This document shows, piece by piece, positions 31,833 through 41,196 of a DNA stretch of 64,000 bases. The notes beneath the pieces were generated by a model that searched no databases, was not told the origin of the DNA, and was given only the letters and a program-made list of their open reading frames with translations. The stretch's first letter is position 1, and each line of letters opens with the position of its first letter. The translations under genes were made by a program, and so were the position numbers. Source of the DNA: JAKALD01 sp963817785 (GTDB lineage: Bacteria > Pseudomonadota > Gammaproteobacteria > Burkholderiales > SG8-39); assembly GCA_963817785.1 (NCBI GenBank), contig CAWFPL010000007.1, forward strand, positions 62,001 through 126,000, in the 5' to 3' direction.

Positions 31833-34346
31833 ATGGTAGTCAGTCCGGAAAAAATGATTCAAGGTGCTACAGTGGGCAAATGCGTCACCGGAGTGAGGAT
31901 GCTCGCGGCGGCACTGCTGGCGGTGCCGTTGCTTGCGCATGCAGCGGGGCTTGGCAAGCTGACGGTCCTGTCGGCGTTGGGGCAACCGCTCAGCGCTGAC
32001 GTACAGATCGTGGCTCTTCAACCGGGCGACGAGGATTCCCTCAAGGCCAGCCTCGCTACGCAGAATGCATTCCGCAGCGCCGGGATCCAGTTCAATCCCG
32101 TGCTGCTGGGAATGAAGTTCGCCTTGGAGCACCGTGGCGACCAGGTGGTGCTGCACCTTTCGACGAGTCAGCCTGTAAGCGACCCGTTCCTCGACGTTCT
32201 CATTGAGTTGCAATGGGCTAGCGGCCGCTTGGTGCGCGAATACACGTTCCTGCTGGATCCGCCGAATTACGGCAAGGGGCCGCAACCGATCGCGGCGGTG
32301 CCGTTGCCTGCGCCCGCGGCGGCGCAATCGCCTGCGCCGGCAGCTACCGCGGAGCATCCGGTCTCTCCGGTCCCCGGCGTCAAGCCTGCCGGCACGTACG
32401 TGGTCAAGAACGGGGACACGCTGTCGGAGATCGCGCGCCACTACATGGGCTCCGGCGTGACGCTGAACCAGATGCTCATCGCGCTGTATCGCGCCAACAC
32501 GGGCGCATTCATACACGCGAACATCAACCTGGTTCGGGCTGGCCGCATCCTGAACATTCCGGGCAGCGAAACGGCAGGCGGGATCGACCCTGCTGAGGCG
32601 CGCCGAGTGGTCACCAGCCAGATGCGGGAGTTCGCCGATTACCGGCGTAAGCTGGCGGCCGCGGTGGCAGCACGCGCGGCGCACGCCGCGCCCTCCGAGC
32701 GTACCGCGGCGGGCCGCATTACGGAGAAGCAGGCTGAAACCCCACCGCCGGAGGGCAAGGATCGCCTGACGCTGTCGAAAATGGAGCCGAATCACCCGAC
32801 CTCGGCCGTATCGAAGGCGGCTAGGGGAGACGACAGGGTGGCTCGGGAGCAGGCACTGAAAGAGGCTCAGTCCCGGGTCACCGATCTGGAGAAGAACGTC
32901 GCAGATTTGAGGAAATTGCTCGATCTAAGAAACGCGCAGATCGCGGAACTCGAGAAGAAGGCCGCTGCCCCGGCTGCTGCCGCGCCGACGGCTGCCAAGC
33001 CCTCGGAGCTCGCGAAGCCAGTACCTGCCGCAGCACCACCCAAGCCGGCCGTCGCGCCGAAGCCGAACCCCGTCGCGACACCCAAGCCGAAGCCGAAGGC
33101 TGTCACACCCCCGCCGCCTGCGCCAAGTCTCGTGGACGAGTTTCTCGACAATCCGCTTGCGTTGGGGGGACTGGCAATAGTGATCGTTCTGTTGGCCGGC
33201 TACGGGGCCTTGGCGTGGCGGCGCAAGAAGGCCGCCCAGAACCAGTTCCAGGAGAGCGTGGGCGGGGGCATCGGGCTCGGAGGCGTTTCGGTGCTTGGTG
33301 CCGCTGCTCAGCAGGCGGCAGAGGCCGGTCCGGCGATTTCCCAGGTGTCGGTGAGTCCGACGGGCCTCGGACCGATTGAGACCGAAGAGGTCGATCCGAT
33401 CGCCGAAGCCGATGTCTACATGGCTTACGGGCGCGACGCGCAGGCCGAAGAGATCCTCAAGGAAGCGCTGCAAAAGGATGCGAACCGAACGGCGATCCAC
33501 ACCAAACTGCTCGAGATCTACGCGAATCGGCGCGACACCAAGGCCTTCGAACGGACCGCGCTCAAGCTCAAGGAGCTGACCCACGGGGCAGGTGCGGAAT
33601 GGGACAAGGCGACCAAGCTGGGACGGTCGATCGAGCCGCAAAACGGCCTCTATGCGGGTGCCCTCGACGACACGGTCAGGCTCGCTCCCGGCGCTCCGGC
33701 TCCGGCCCCGGCGCTGGACTTCGACCTGGGCAGAACGACCACCGGCGCGGCGCCAGATGTGACGACCGAAGGCGAAAAGGGACGCGCGGCAGAGCCGGCG
33801 CTGGATTTCGACCTCGGCACGACCACGGCGCCAGAAGAGGAAGAAAAGACCGACTTTGCTCCGGGTGGAACGCTGATCATGGGCTCCGAGGAGACCAGGG
33901 CCGCGACCGGGACGATCGATTTCGACCTCGGCACCATGGCAGGCGAAGGCAAGAGAGAGGGCGAAGCGACGGAGCCTTTCGCTCCGACCCAAGTCCCGAG
34001 CGCGGTGCCAGCGGCGACGGCGGCGAGCGGCAGTGCCGGCGCGATCGACTTCGACTTCAACCTCGATCTGGGCGAAGAGAAAGCCGCCACGCCGCCCCCT
34101 GCTGCGGAGACGCCGCTGGACTTGTCCTCGATCAGCCTCGATCTCGGCACGCCCGGCGGTACGGCTACGCCGGCCACCAACACCGATCCGAAATGGCAAG
34201 AGGTCGCGACCAAGCTGGACCTTGCCAAAGCCTACGAGGAGATGGGCGACAAGGACGGTGCGCGCGAACTGCTGAACGAGGCGTTGAAAGAAGGCGACGC
34301 CGCGCAGCAGAGCCAGGCGCAGCAGATGCTCGCCAATCTCGGCTAG
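31833..34346 (+). CDS. fimV: FimV/HubP-type polar hub protein
   Basis: Peptidoglycan-binding inner-membrane hub linked to polar localisation and type IV pili/twitching. 837 residues from ATG 31833. An N-terminal signal and FimV domain (LGKLTVLSALGQPLSADVQI) come first. A LysM domain follows at about 188-240 (YVVKNGDTLSEIARHYMG), then a coiled coil at about 330-375, a Pro/Ala/Lys linker, and one membrane helix at about 440-458 followed by WRRKKAA. The acidic cytoplasmic part ends in the FimV C-terminal TPR (KLDLAKAYEEMGDKDGAREL). Four DFDLG-type repeats lie between. The true start may be ATG 31854 or GTG 31872, since a -10-like TATGAT at 31824-31829 sits too close to 31833. Confidence 0.93.
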   Translation: MVVSPEKMIQGATVGKCVTGVRMLAAALLAVPLLAHAAGLGKLTVLSALGQPLSADVQIVALQPGDEDSLKASLATQNAFRSAGIQFNPVLLGMKFALEHRGDQVVLHLSTSQPVSDPFLDVLIELQWASGRLVREYTFLLDPPNYGKGPQPIAAVPLPAPAAAQSPAPAATAEHPVSPVPGVKPAGTYVVKNGDTLSEIARHYMGSGVTLNQMLIALYRANTGAFIHANINLVRAGRILNIPGSETAGGIDPAEARRVVTSQMREFADYRRKLAAAVAARAAHAAPSERTAAGRITEKQAETPPPEGKDRLTLSKMEPNHPTSAVSKAARGDDRVAREQALKEAQSRVTDLEKNVADLRKLLDLRNAQIAELEKKAAAPAAAAPTAAKPSELAKPVPAAAPPKPAVAPKPNPVATPKPKPKAVTPPPPAPSLVDEFLDNPLALGGLAIVIVLLAGYGALAWRRKKAAQNQFQESVGGGIGLGGVSVLGAAAQQAAEAGPAISQVSVSPTGLGPIETEEVDPIAEADVYMAYGRDAQAEEILKEALQKDANRTAIHTKLLEIYANRRDTKAFERTALKLKELTHGAGAEWDKATKLGRSIEPQNGLYAGALDDTVRLAPGAPAPAPALDFDLGRTTTGAAPDVTTEGEKGRAAEPALDFDLGTTTAPEEEEKTDFAPGGTLIMGSEETRAATGTIDFDLGTMAGEGKREGEATEPFAPTQVPSAVPAATAASGSAGAIDFDFNLDLGEEKAATPPPAAETPLDLSSISLDLGTPGGTATPATNTDPKWQEVATKLDLAKAYEEMGDKDGARELLNEALKEGDAAQQSQAQQMLANLG
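33711..34073 (+). repeat. Imperfect (A/T)-(L/I)-DFDLG repeats within fimV
   Basis: Four copies: ALDFDLG at 33711, ALDFDLG at 33798, TIDFDLG at 33912, and an expanded AIDFDFNLDLG at 34041. A weaker SLDLG follows near 34135. Spacers of 25-40 residues are acidic and rich in Thr, Ala, Pro and Glu. These look like short linear motifs in a disordered cytoplasmic region. Confidence 0.8.
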
Positions 34347-34420
34347 CTGCGAACCAGATCGGACTGAGCCACGGCCCGCGACGCCACAGCGCGCGGGCTT
34401 GTGGCTTGCTGTATTTCGGC

Positions 34421-35212
34421 ATGAGAGTTGCGCTAGGCCTCGAGTACGACGGCAGCCGTTTTCTGGGCTGGCAGACCCAGCCAGGAGGCGGGACGGTGCA
34501 GGATTGCCTGGAGGCGGCGCTGGCGGCGATCGCCGGCGAGGCTGTTTCGGTGACCTGTGCCGGACGGACCGACCGCGGCGTGCATGCGCGCGCGCAGGTG
34601 GTGCATTTCGATACCGCCGCCGAGCGTCCCCTGACGGCGTGGGTTCGCGGGGTCAATGCGCTGCTGCCGGACTCGGTTGCCGTGCTTTGGGCGCAGCCCG
34701 TCGCAAGTGATTTCCACGCCCGCTACGCCGCGCTTTCGCGCAGCTATCGTTACGTGCTGCTTAATCGCGCCGTGCGCCCCGCACTTGCGGCGCGCTACGC
34801 AGGCTGGGTGCACTCGCCGCTTGACGTCGACGTCATGCGCGAGGCGGCGTGCTACCTCACGGGCGAGCACGACTTCTCCGCATTCCGCTCTGCCGAGTGC
34901 CAGGCGAAAACGCCGGTGCGCAGGCTGTTTGCGCTGCACATCGAACGCCGCGACGAGCGCATCGATTTCGTGCTGCGCGCTAATGCTTTCCTGCATCACA
35001 TGGTGCGCAATCTGGTGGGAACGCTGGTGTGCGTGGGCAAGGGCAAACATCCGCCGCAATGGGCGCGCGAGGTGCTCGAGTCGCGCGACCGCACGCGCGC
35101 GGCCGCGACCTTCGCGCCGCAGGGGCTCTATCTTGAGGCCGTCGAGTATCCGGCGCGCTGGGCAATGCCGGGCGGGGAAGCGACGCCCGCGACCATGGCG
35201 CTTGAGCGCTGA
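34421..35212 (+). CDS. truA: tRNA pseudouridine(38-40) synthase
   Basis: Makes pseudouridine in the anticodon arm of many tRNAs. 263 residues from ATG 34421. It begins RVALGLEYDGSRFLGWQTQP. The catalytic aspartate is in CAGRTDRGVHARAQ (about residue 53). FLHHMVRNLVGTLV is also conserved. It lies between fimV and trpF as in other betaproteobacteria; the trpF start follows its stop by one base. Confidence 0.97.
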   Translation: MRVALGLEYDGSRFLGWQTQPGGGTVQDCLEAALAAIAGEAVSVTCAGRTDRGVHARAQVVHFDTAAERPLTAWVRGVNALLPDSVAVLWAQPVASDFHARYAALSRSYRYVLLNRAVRPALAARYAGWVHSPLDVDVMREAACYLTGEHDFSAFRSAECQAKTPVRRLFALHIERRDERIDFVLRANAFLHHMVRNLVGTLVCVGKGKHPPQWAREVLESRDRTRAAATFAPQGLYLEAVEYPARWAMPGGEATPATMALER

Positions 35213-35213
35213 C

Positions 35214-35834
35214 GTGCGTACACGAGTGAAGATCTGCGGTATCACGCGCGTCGAGGACGCGCGCGCCGCGGCCGATGCAGGCGCCGACGCGATCGGGCTG
35301 GTGTTCTATCCGCGCAGTCCGCGGTGCCTGACGCTCGAGCAAGCCCGCGCGCTGCGCCGCGCGCTGCCGCCGTTCGTCTGCGCGGTCACGCTGTTCGTGA
35401 ATCCGGATCCGGCCGAAGTCTCGCGCGTGATCGACAACGTGCGGCCCGACCTGCTGCAGTTCCACGGCGAGGAGTCGCCGGAGTTCTGTGCCCGCTTCGG
35501 CGTGCCCTACGTCAAGGCGTGCCGGGTGAAGCCGGGAGTCGATTTGCTAGAATACCTGCGCCCGTTTTCCGACGCCGTCGGGTGGCTCGCAGACGCCTAC
35601 GTCGATGGGTATGGTGGTGCCGGTGCAAGCTTCGACTGGTCTCTGGTGCCGGCCCTCCGCGCTCGCCCGCTGGTTCTTTCCGGCGGATTGACGCGGCACA
35701 ACGTGGGCGAGGCCATCCGGCGCGTCAGGCCCTGGGGCGTAGACGTATCGAGCGGGGTCGAATCCGCGAAGGGCATCAAGGATGCGGCCAAAATCGCGGC
35801 CTTCATCGCAGAGGTCAAGAATGCAGATGTATGA
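35214..35834 (+). CDS. trpF: Phosphoribosylanthranilate isomerase
   Basis: Third step of tryptophan synthesis. About 206 residues from GTG 35214; GTG 35226 would also keep the conserved VKICGITR. The catalytic cysteine is in KICGIT and the acid in LSGGLTRHNVGEAI/GVDVSSGVE. ADAIGLVFYPRSPR and LQFHGEESPEFC are typical. It overlaps trpB by 14 bases. trpC and trpD are not in the window, which is the normal split trp arrangement in this class. Confidence 0.95.
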   Translation: MRTRVKICGITRVEDARAAADAGADAIGLVFYPRSPRCLTLEQARALRRALPPFVCAVTLFVNPDPAEVSRVIDNVRPDLLQFHGEESPEFCARFGVPYVKACRVKPGVDLLEYLRPFSDAVGWLADAYVDGYGGAGASFDWSLVPALRARPLVLSGGLTRHNVGEAIRRVRPWGVDVSSGVESAKGIKDAAKIAAFIAEVKNADV

Positions 35835-37020
35835 CTTACCCGACGCGCGCGGGCACTTCGGTCCCTACGGCGGCGTCTTCGTGTCCGAAACGCTCAGCTA
35901 CGCGCTGGAAGAGCTGCTGCGGGCGTACGAAGACAGCCGCAAGGATCCCGAGTTCCTCGCAGAATTTCGCTACGATCTGAAGCATTACGTCGGGCGTCCG
36001 AGCCCGGTGTACCACGCCAAGCGCTGGTCGGAGCTGCTCGGCGGGGCGCAGATCTATCTGAAGCGTGAGGATCTCAATCACACGGGCGCGCACAAGATCA
36101 ACAATACCGTGGGGCAGGCGCTGCTTGCGCGGCGCATGCGCAAGCCACGGGTTATCGCGGAGACCGGGGCGGGGCAGCACGGGGTCGCCACCGCGACCGT
36201 CGCCGCGCGCTACGGCATGCAGTGCGTGGTCTACATGGGCTCCGAGGACATCGAGCGTCAGGCCGCCAACGTGTACCGCATGAAGCTGCTGGGGGCGACG
36301 GTCGTGCCGGTCGAATCGGGCTCGAAGACACTCAAGGACGCGCTCAACGAGGCGATGCGCGATTGGGTGACCAATGTCGAGAATACGTTCTATATCATCG
36401 GCACCGTGGCAGGACCGCATCCCTACCCCATGATGGTGCGCGACTTCCAGTCTGTCATCGGCGAGGAATGCAAGACGCAAATGCCCGAGCTCACCGGTCG
36501 CCAGCCGGATATGGTGATCGCATGCGTCGGAGGGGGCTCGAACGCGATGGGCATCTTCTACCCGTACATCACGCTGGACAGCGTCCGTCTGATCGGCGTC
36601 GAGGCGGCGGGCAAGGGCCTTGCCACGGGTAAGCACGCGGCGTCCCTGATCGCGGGCAGGCCGGGGGTGCTGCACGGCAACCGCACCTACCTGCTGCAGG
36701 ATGCAAACGGCCAGATCATGCAGACCCACTCGATTTCCGCCGGCTTGGACTACCCGGGTGTCGGCCCCGAGCACGCGTGGCTCAAGGACTCCGGACGCGC
36801 CGAGTACGTCGCCGTAACCGATGACGAGGCGCTGCAAGCGTTTCACGACCTGTGCCACTACGAGGGGATTATCCCCGCGCTGGAATCGAGCCACGCCCTC
36901 GCCTATGCGGCGCAGATCGCGCCGTCGATGGCAAAGGACAAGATCCTGCTCGTCAACCTGTCCGGCCGCGGCGACAAGGACATGCACACCGTGGCGCAGC
37001 ACTCCGGCATTCAGTTCTAG
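35821..37020 (+). CDS. trpB: Tryptophan synthase beta chain
   Basis: PLP-dependent joining of indole and serine. 399 residues from ATG 35821. PDARGHFGPYGGVFVSETL opens the protein. The PLP lysine is about K91 in HTGAHKINNT; ETGAGQHGVATATVAA and CVGGGSNAMGIFYPY (phosphate loop) are canonical. It pairs with trpA 12 bases downstream. Confidence 0.98.
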   Translation: MQMYDLPDARGHFGPYGGVFVSETLSYALEELLRAYEDSRKDPEFLAEFRYDLKHYVGRPSPVYHAKRWSELLGGAQIYLKREDLNHTGAHKINNTVGQALLARRMRKPRVIAETGAGQHGVATATVAARYGMQCVVYMGSEDIERQAANVYRMKLLGATVVPVESGSKTLKDALNEAMRDWVTNVENTFYIIGTVAGPHPYPMMVRDFQSVIGEECKTQMPELTGRQPDMVIACVGGGSNAMGIFYPYITLDSVRLIGVEAAGKGLATGKHAASLIAGRPGVLHGNRTYLLQDANGQIMQTHSISAGLDYPGVGPEHAWLKDSGRAEYVAVTDDEALQAFHDLCHYEGIIPALESSHALAYAAQIAPSMAKDKILLVNLSGRGDKDMHTVAQHSGIQF

Positions 37021-37032
37021 GACCCCCTCACG

Positions 37033-37830
37033 ATGTCCCGCATTCAGGCGCGCTTCGACGCGTTGCGCGCAGCCGGGCGCAAGGCGCTGATTCCGTATCT
37101 CACCGCCGGCGACCCGACGCCCGCCCTGACCGTGCCCTTGCTCCTCGCCATGGTGGAGGCAGGCGCGGACATCTTGGAGCTCGGCGTGCCGTTTTCCGAT
37201 CCGATGGCCGATGGTCCGGTCATCCAGCGCTCTTCGGAGCGGGCGCTGGCCAACGGCGTCGGGCTGCACGACGTCATCGAGATGGTTCGCGATTTCCGCT
37301 CGCGCGACGCCCAGACCCCGATCGTGCTCATGGGCTACGCCAATCCGATCGAGGCGATGGGCATCGAGCGCTTCGTACGTGAGGCCAAGGCCGTCGGCGT
37401 GGACGGCGTCATCGTGGTCGACTACCCGCCGGAGGAGTGCACGCAGTTCGCTGCGCTCGCCGAGCAGAATGGCATCGATCCGATTTTCCTGCTGGCGCCG
37501 ACGTCAACCGATCGGCGAATCCAGGAGGTGGTCCGGGTCGCCCGCGGATACCTCTACTACGTCTCACTCAAAGGGGTGACCGGCGCGGCAAACATCGACC
37601 TTGCGGAGGTGGCGGCGCGTATTCTCAAGATCCGGGCTGCCACGCGCCTGCCGATCGGTGTGGGCTTCGGCATCCGCGATGCCGAGTCGGCGCGCCGCGT
37701 TGCCGAGACCGCGGATGCAGTCGTCATCGGTAGTCGCATCATCCAGGAAATCGAAGCGGCCGGGCCCGCGCAGGCGATTGCGCGGGTGAAGGATCTCATA
37801 CGCCCGATCCGGGCGGCGCTCGACGCATGA
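37033..37830 (+). CDS. trpA: Tryptophan synthase alpha chain
   Basis: Cleaves indole-3-glycerol phosphate and channels indole to TrpB. 265 residues. The catalytic glutamate and aspartate are in LELGVPFSDPMADGPVIQ, the family signature. IFLLAPTSTDRRI and GVGFGIRDAESA line the phosphate site. The stop overlaps the accD start (ATGA). Confidence 0.98.
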   Translation: MSRIQARFDALRAAGRKALIPYLTAGDPTPALTVPLLLAMVEAGADILELGVPFSDPMADGPVIQRSSERALANGVGLHDVIEMVRDFRSRDAQTPIVLMGYANPIEAMGIERFVREAKAVGVDGVIVVDYPPEECTQFAALAEQNGIDPIFLLAPTSTDRRIQEVVRVARGYLYYVSLKGVTGAANIDLAEVAARILKIRAATRLPIGVGFGIRDAESARRVAETADAVVIGSRIIQEIEAAGPAQAIARVKDLIRPIRAALDA

Positions 37831-38696
37831 GCTGGCTGCAGAAGCTTCTCCCGCCCAAGATCCAGCGCTCGAGCGGCCCGAGGAAGACCGTTCCGGAGGG
37901 TCTGTGGACCAAGTGCCCGGCCTGCGATGCGGTGCTCTACAGCACCGACTTGGAAAAGAATCTCAACGTCTGTCCGAAGTGCGGTTACCACCAGCGTGTC
38001 GACGCGCGGGCGCGCCTGGACGCGCTGCTCGATCCGGACGGCCGCTTCGAGATCGGCATGGAGGTACTGCCGATCGACAGCCTCAAATTCAAGGATTCCA
38101 GAAAGTACCCCGAGCGCTTGGCCGAGGCGCAGGCGGCCACCGGGGAGAGCGATGCGCTATTGGTGATGCAGGGCTCGATCAAGGCGATCGGCGTGGTGGC
38201 GGCCGCGTTCGAGTTTGAGTTCATGGGTGGATCGATGGGTTCCGTGGTCGGCGAGCGCTTCGTGCGCGGCGTGCGCGTGGCGATCGAGCAGAAGCTGCCG
38301 TTCGTGTGCATCACCGCGTCCGGAGGCGCGCGCATGCAAGAGGGCCTGCTCTCGCTGGTACAAATGGCGAAGACCACCGCTGCGCTGACCGACCTCGCCG
38401 ACCGCAAGCTGCCGTTCATATCGATTCTGACCGACCCGACAATGGGTGGGGTGTCGGCGAGTTTCGCCATGATCGGCGACGTGGTGCTCGCCGAGCCGAA
38501 AGCGTTGATCGGCTTCGCCGGCCCGCGCGTCATCGAACAGACGGTTCGGCAGAAGCTCCCGGAGGGCTTCCAGCGCGCCGAATTCCTGCTCGAAAAGGGC
38601 GCCATCGACATGATCGTCGACCGACGTCAGCTGCGCGAGAAGCTGGCGCAGCTGCTCTCGCTGCTGCTGCGCCTGCCGGCCGATTCGGCCTCCTGA
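37827..38696 (+). CDS. accD: Acetyl-CoA carboxylase carboxyltransferase subunit beta
   Basis: Partner of AccA. 289 residues. The N-terminal zinc ribbon is CPACD...CPKCGYH (about 31-53). The crotonase-like body has ITASGGARMQEGLLSLVQMA and SILTDPTMGGVSASFAM. It sits in the trpA-accD-folC order found in beta- and gammaproteobacteria, and translation is coupled to trpA. Confidence 0.98.
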   Translation: MSWLQKLLPPKIQRSSGPRKTVPEGLWTKCPACDAVLYSTDLEKNLNVCPKCGYHQRVDARARLDALLDPDGRFEIGMEVLPIDSLKFKDSRKYPERLAEAQAATGESDALLVMQGSIKAIGVVAAAFEFEFMGGSMGSVVGERFVRGVRVAIEQKLPFVCITASGGARMQEGLLSLVQMAKTTAALTDLADRKLPFISILTDPTMGGVSASFAMIGDVVLAEPKALIGFAGPRVIEQTVRQKLPEGFQRAEFLLEKGAIDMIVDRRQLREKLAQLLSLLLRLPADSAS

Positions 38697-38718
38697 GCGG
38701 GGCGACGGGCATCGCGCC

Positions 38719-40011
38719 GTGACGCCGCCCGGCACGCTGGCGGCCTGGCTCGAGTTCATCGGGCGCCAGCACCCCAACTCCATCGATCTGGGCCTCGAGC
38801 GGGTGGCGCAAGTGCTCGCCAGGCTGAACGCGGCGCTGGCGTGCCCCGTATTCGTCGTGGGAGGGACCAACGGCAAGGGATCGACCTGCGCGATGCTGGA
38901 AAGCGTGCTGCGCGCGGCGGGCTACCGCACGGGCTTGTATACCTCGCCGCATCTGTTGCGCTACAACGAGCGGGTCCGGATCGAGGGCCGCGAAGCCGGC
39001 GATCAGGCGCTGTGCGACGCCTTCGCCGCCGTGGAAGCTGTGCGCGAGGGCATTGCGCTGACGTACTTCGAGTACGGCACGCTGGCGGCCGTATGGCTTT
39101 TCGCACGCGAGCGGCTCGATGCGGTCGTGCTCGAAGTGGGCTTGGGCGGTCGGCTCGATGCCGTCAATGCCTTCGACGCCGATTGCGCCGTGCTGACCGG
39201 GGTCGGAATCGACCACGTCGAGTATCTCGGCGGCACCCGGGAGCAGATCGGACGGGAGAAAGCAGGAATCTTTCGCCGCGACCGCCCGGCCGTGGTCGCC
39301 GATCCCGATCCGCCGCGCTCCGTGCTCGAGGAGGCGCAGCGCGTCGGCGCGCGCCCGCTCCTGCTGGGACGCGACTTTGGCTACACGCTCCAGCCCGGCC
39401 AGTGGGCCTACTGGGGCCCGGCTGGCAGGCGCGCGGGCCTCGCGCACCCGGCTTTGCGTGGCACGATCCAGCTGCGCAACGCTGCCGCGACCCTGGCTGC
39501 GCTCGATGCTTTGCGCGAGCGCTTGCCGGTGAGCCAGCAGGAGGTTCGGCGCGGCATAGGCCAAGTCACTCTCCCGGGACGCTTCCAGTGCCTGCCGGGC
39601 AGGCCGCAGGTGATTCTCGACGTCGCGCACAACCCGGAGGCCGCCAGTGTCCTGGCGATGAACCTGCTTGCCAGCGGCACTGCGCCGCAGACGGTTGCCG
39701 TCCTGGGGATGCTGCGCGACAAGGACATGGCCGGGGTTGTCAGGACGCTGGGGCCCCGCATCACGCGCTGGCACCTCGCGAGCCTGCCCGCGCCGCGCGG
39801 CGCATCCTCCGCTGAGCTTGCCGTAATCTTGCGTTCGGCAGGCATCGATGCGCCGGTCTTCGAGCACGCATCGCCTGCGGCCGCGTTCGCGGCGGCACGC
39901 AGCGAGGCCGGTGAGAATGATAAAATCTTGGTGTGCGGGTCATTTCTCACTGTCGCCGAGGTCATGCACGGTCTCGAGTCATCTTGCGGCACTGCGCGGG
40001 CGCATGGCTGA
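38719..40011 (+). CDS. folC: Bifunctional folylpolyglutamate/dihydrofolate synthase
   Basis: Adds glutamate to dihydropteroate and folates. 430 residues from GTG 38719. The P-loop is GGTNGKGSTCAML (about 50-62). SPHLLRYNERVRIEG and EVGLGGRLDAVNAFDAD are family motifs. VILDVAHNPEAA lies in the C-terminal domain. The 3' end overlaps dedD by 8 bases. Confidence 0.96.
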   Translation: MTPPGTLAAWLEFIGRQHPNSIDLGLERVAQVLARLNAALACPVFVVGGTNGKGSTCAMLESVLRAAGYRTGLYTSPHLLRYNERVRIEGREAGDQALCDAFAAVEAVREGIALTYFEYGTLAAVWLFARERLDAVVLEVGLGGRLDAVNAFDADCAVLTGVGIDHVEYLGGTREQIGREKAGIFRRDRPAVVADPDPPRSVLEEAQRVGARPLLLGRDFGYTLQPGQWAYWGPAGRRAGLAHPALRGTIQLRNAAATLAALDALRERLPVSQQEVRRGIGQVTLPGRFQCLPGRPQVILDVAHNPEAASVLAMNLLASGTAPQTVAVLGMLRDKDMAGVVRTLGPRITRWHLASLPAPRGASSAELAVILRSAGIDAPVFEHASPAAAFAAARSEAGENDKILVCGSFLTVAEVMHGLESSCGTARAHG

Positions 40012-40639
40012 ATCGCAGGACGTAGACACCCTGAGGCGGCGCGGCCGGCGCCGCCTGGTCGGAGCGATCGCTCTGGTGTTGCTGGCGGTCATCGTGCTGC
40101 CGATGGTGTTCGATCAGCAGCCGAAGCAGACCGCGCCGGTGAATGTACGCATCCCGAGCGAGGATGATGGCGGCCTTTCGCCGAAGGTCGCTCCGCAGCC
40201 CGCCGCCCCCGGCAGCCCGGCCCCCGTGACGGCCGACGGAGCGCCAGTATCGGCACCAGCGCCGGCAGCAAAGGCGGAGCCGGCCAAGCCAGAGCCGGCC
40301 CCACAGCGCCCGGTAGCGCCGAAGTCCGAAGCCGCCGGCGGCGGTCATGCCGTCGCGAAGGCGGATGGGACCGAGCACGTGCGCGCTGAGGCCGCGCGGT
40401 CGGACAAGGAATTTATCGTCCCGGTCGCGGCGCTCGCCGAGCAGGACAAGGTCAGGCTGCTGACGGCGCGGCTCAGGGCCGCCAAGCTGCCCTACTACAC
40501 CGAAGCAATCGAAACGAAAAAAGGCAAGGTGACGCGGGTTCGCGTCGGCCCCTTCGTCAGCCGCGAGGCGGCCGAGCGGGCGTTCGCCAAGCTGGAGAAG
40601 CTCGGTCTCAAGCCGGGTCACGTGGCGACCAAGTCGTGA
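40004..40639 (+). CDS. dedD: DedD-like SPOR-domain protein
   Basis: Septal-ring protein that binds denuded peptidoglycan through a SPOR domain. 211 residues. A short basic cytoplasmic end (TLRRRGRRRL) is followed by one membrane helix at about 19-38, a disordered Pro/Ala/Lys linker, and a C-terminal SPOR domain from about 135 (RLRAAKLPYYTEAIETKKG, VRVGPFVSREAAERA). It starts inside folC and ends one base before cvpA, the typical folC-dedD-cvpA-purF order. Confidence 0.9.
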   Translation: MAESQDVDTLRRRGRRRLVGAIALVLLAVIVLPMVFDQQPKQTAPVNVRIPSEDDGGLSPKVAPQPAAPGSPAPVTADGAPVSAPAPAAKAEPAKPEPAPQRPVAPKSEAAGGGHAVAKADGTEHVRAEAARSDKEFIVPVAALAEQDKVRLLTARLRAAKLPYYTEAIETKKGKVTRVRVGPFVSREAAERAFAKLEKLGLKPGHVATKS

Positions 40640-40640
40640 C

Positions 40641-41132
40641 ATGAGCTGGCTCGATTACGCCGTCCTCGGCGTGCTTGGCGGGTCAATCGCCTGGGGTCTG
40701 TGGCGCGGGCTAGTGCGCGAAGTGATTTCGATCGTAGGCTGGGTGATCGCTTTCCTGGCCGCGAATCTGTTTGCCGGTCCGCTGGGCGAGCAGCTGCCGC
40801 ATTCGGTTCCGACGCCGCAGTTGCGCGTATTGGTGGCGTTCCTCGCGGTATTCATCGTGACCCTCGCCGTCACCACGCTCCTCGGGCTGCTGCTGTCGAA
40901 GCTGGTCAAGGCGGTCGGTCTGGGCGGTCTGGACCGCGGCCTGGGCGCCCTGTTCGGAACCGCGCGCGGGCTTCTGCTGGTGCTGGCGGCGGCGCTGCTG
41001 GCTGGCCTTACCAGCGTGCCGCGGCAGCCGTACTGGCGCCACTCTCTCAGCGGGCTGCCGCTGGCGCACGCAGCGCTGGCGCTCAAACCATGGCTGCCCA
41101 AAACCTTCTCCGAGCGGCTGCGCTATGATTAG
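40641..41132 (+). CDS. cvpA: CvpA family membrane protein
   Basis: Inner-membrane protein with 163 residues and about four helices, beginning SWLDYAVLGVLGGSIAWGLW. The E. coli homologue is needed for colicin V production and envelope stress tolerance; the biochemical role is unknown. It comes 64 bases before purF, with which it is usually co-transcribed. Confidence 0.93.
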   Translation: MSWLDYAVLGVLGGSIAWGLWRGLVREVISIVGWVIAFLAANLFAGPLGEQLPHSVPTPQLRVLVAFLAVFIVTLAVTTLLGLLLSKLVKAVGLGGLDRGLGALFGTARGLLLVLAAALLAGLTSVPRQPYWRHSLSGLPLAHAALALKPWLPKTFSERLRYD

Positions 41133-41196
41133 CGCAGCGGAGCGCGTTTTCGCGACCGCAAGAGCGTCAACTAGGGGCAATCGGTAATCGACCGCC

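Noticed and set aside
41133..41196. PurR-like operator before purF
   Set aside because: GAGCGCGTTTTCGCGACC is only loosely similar to the PurR palindrome, and PurR is not typical of this class.
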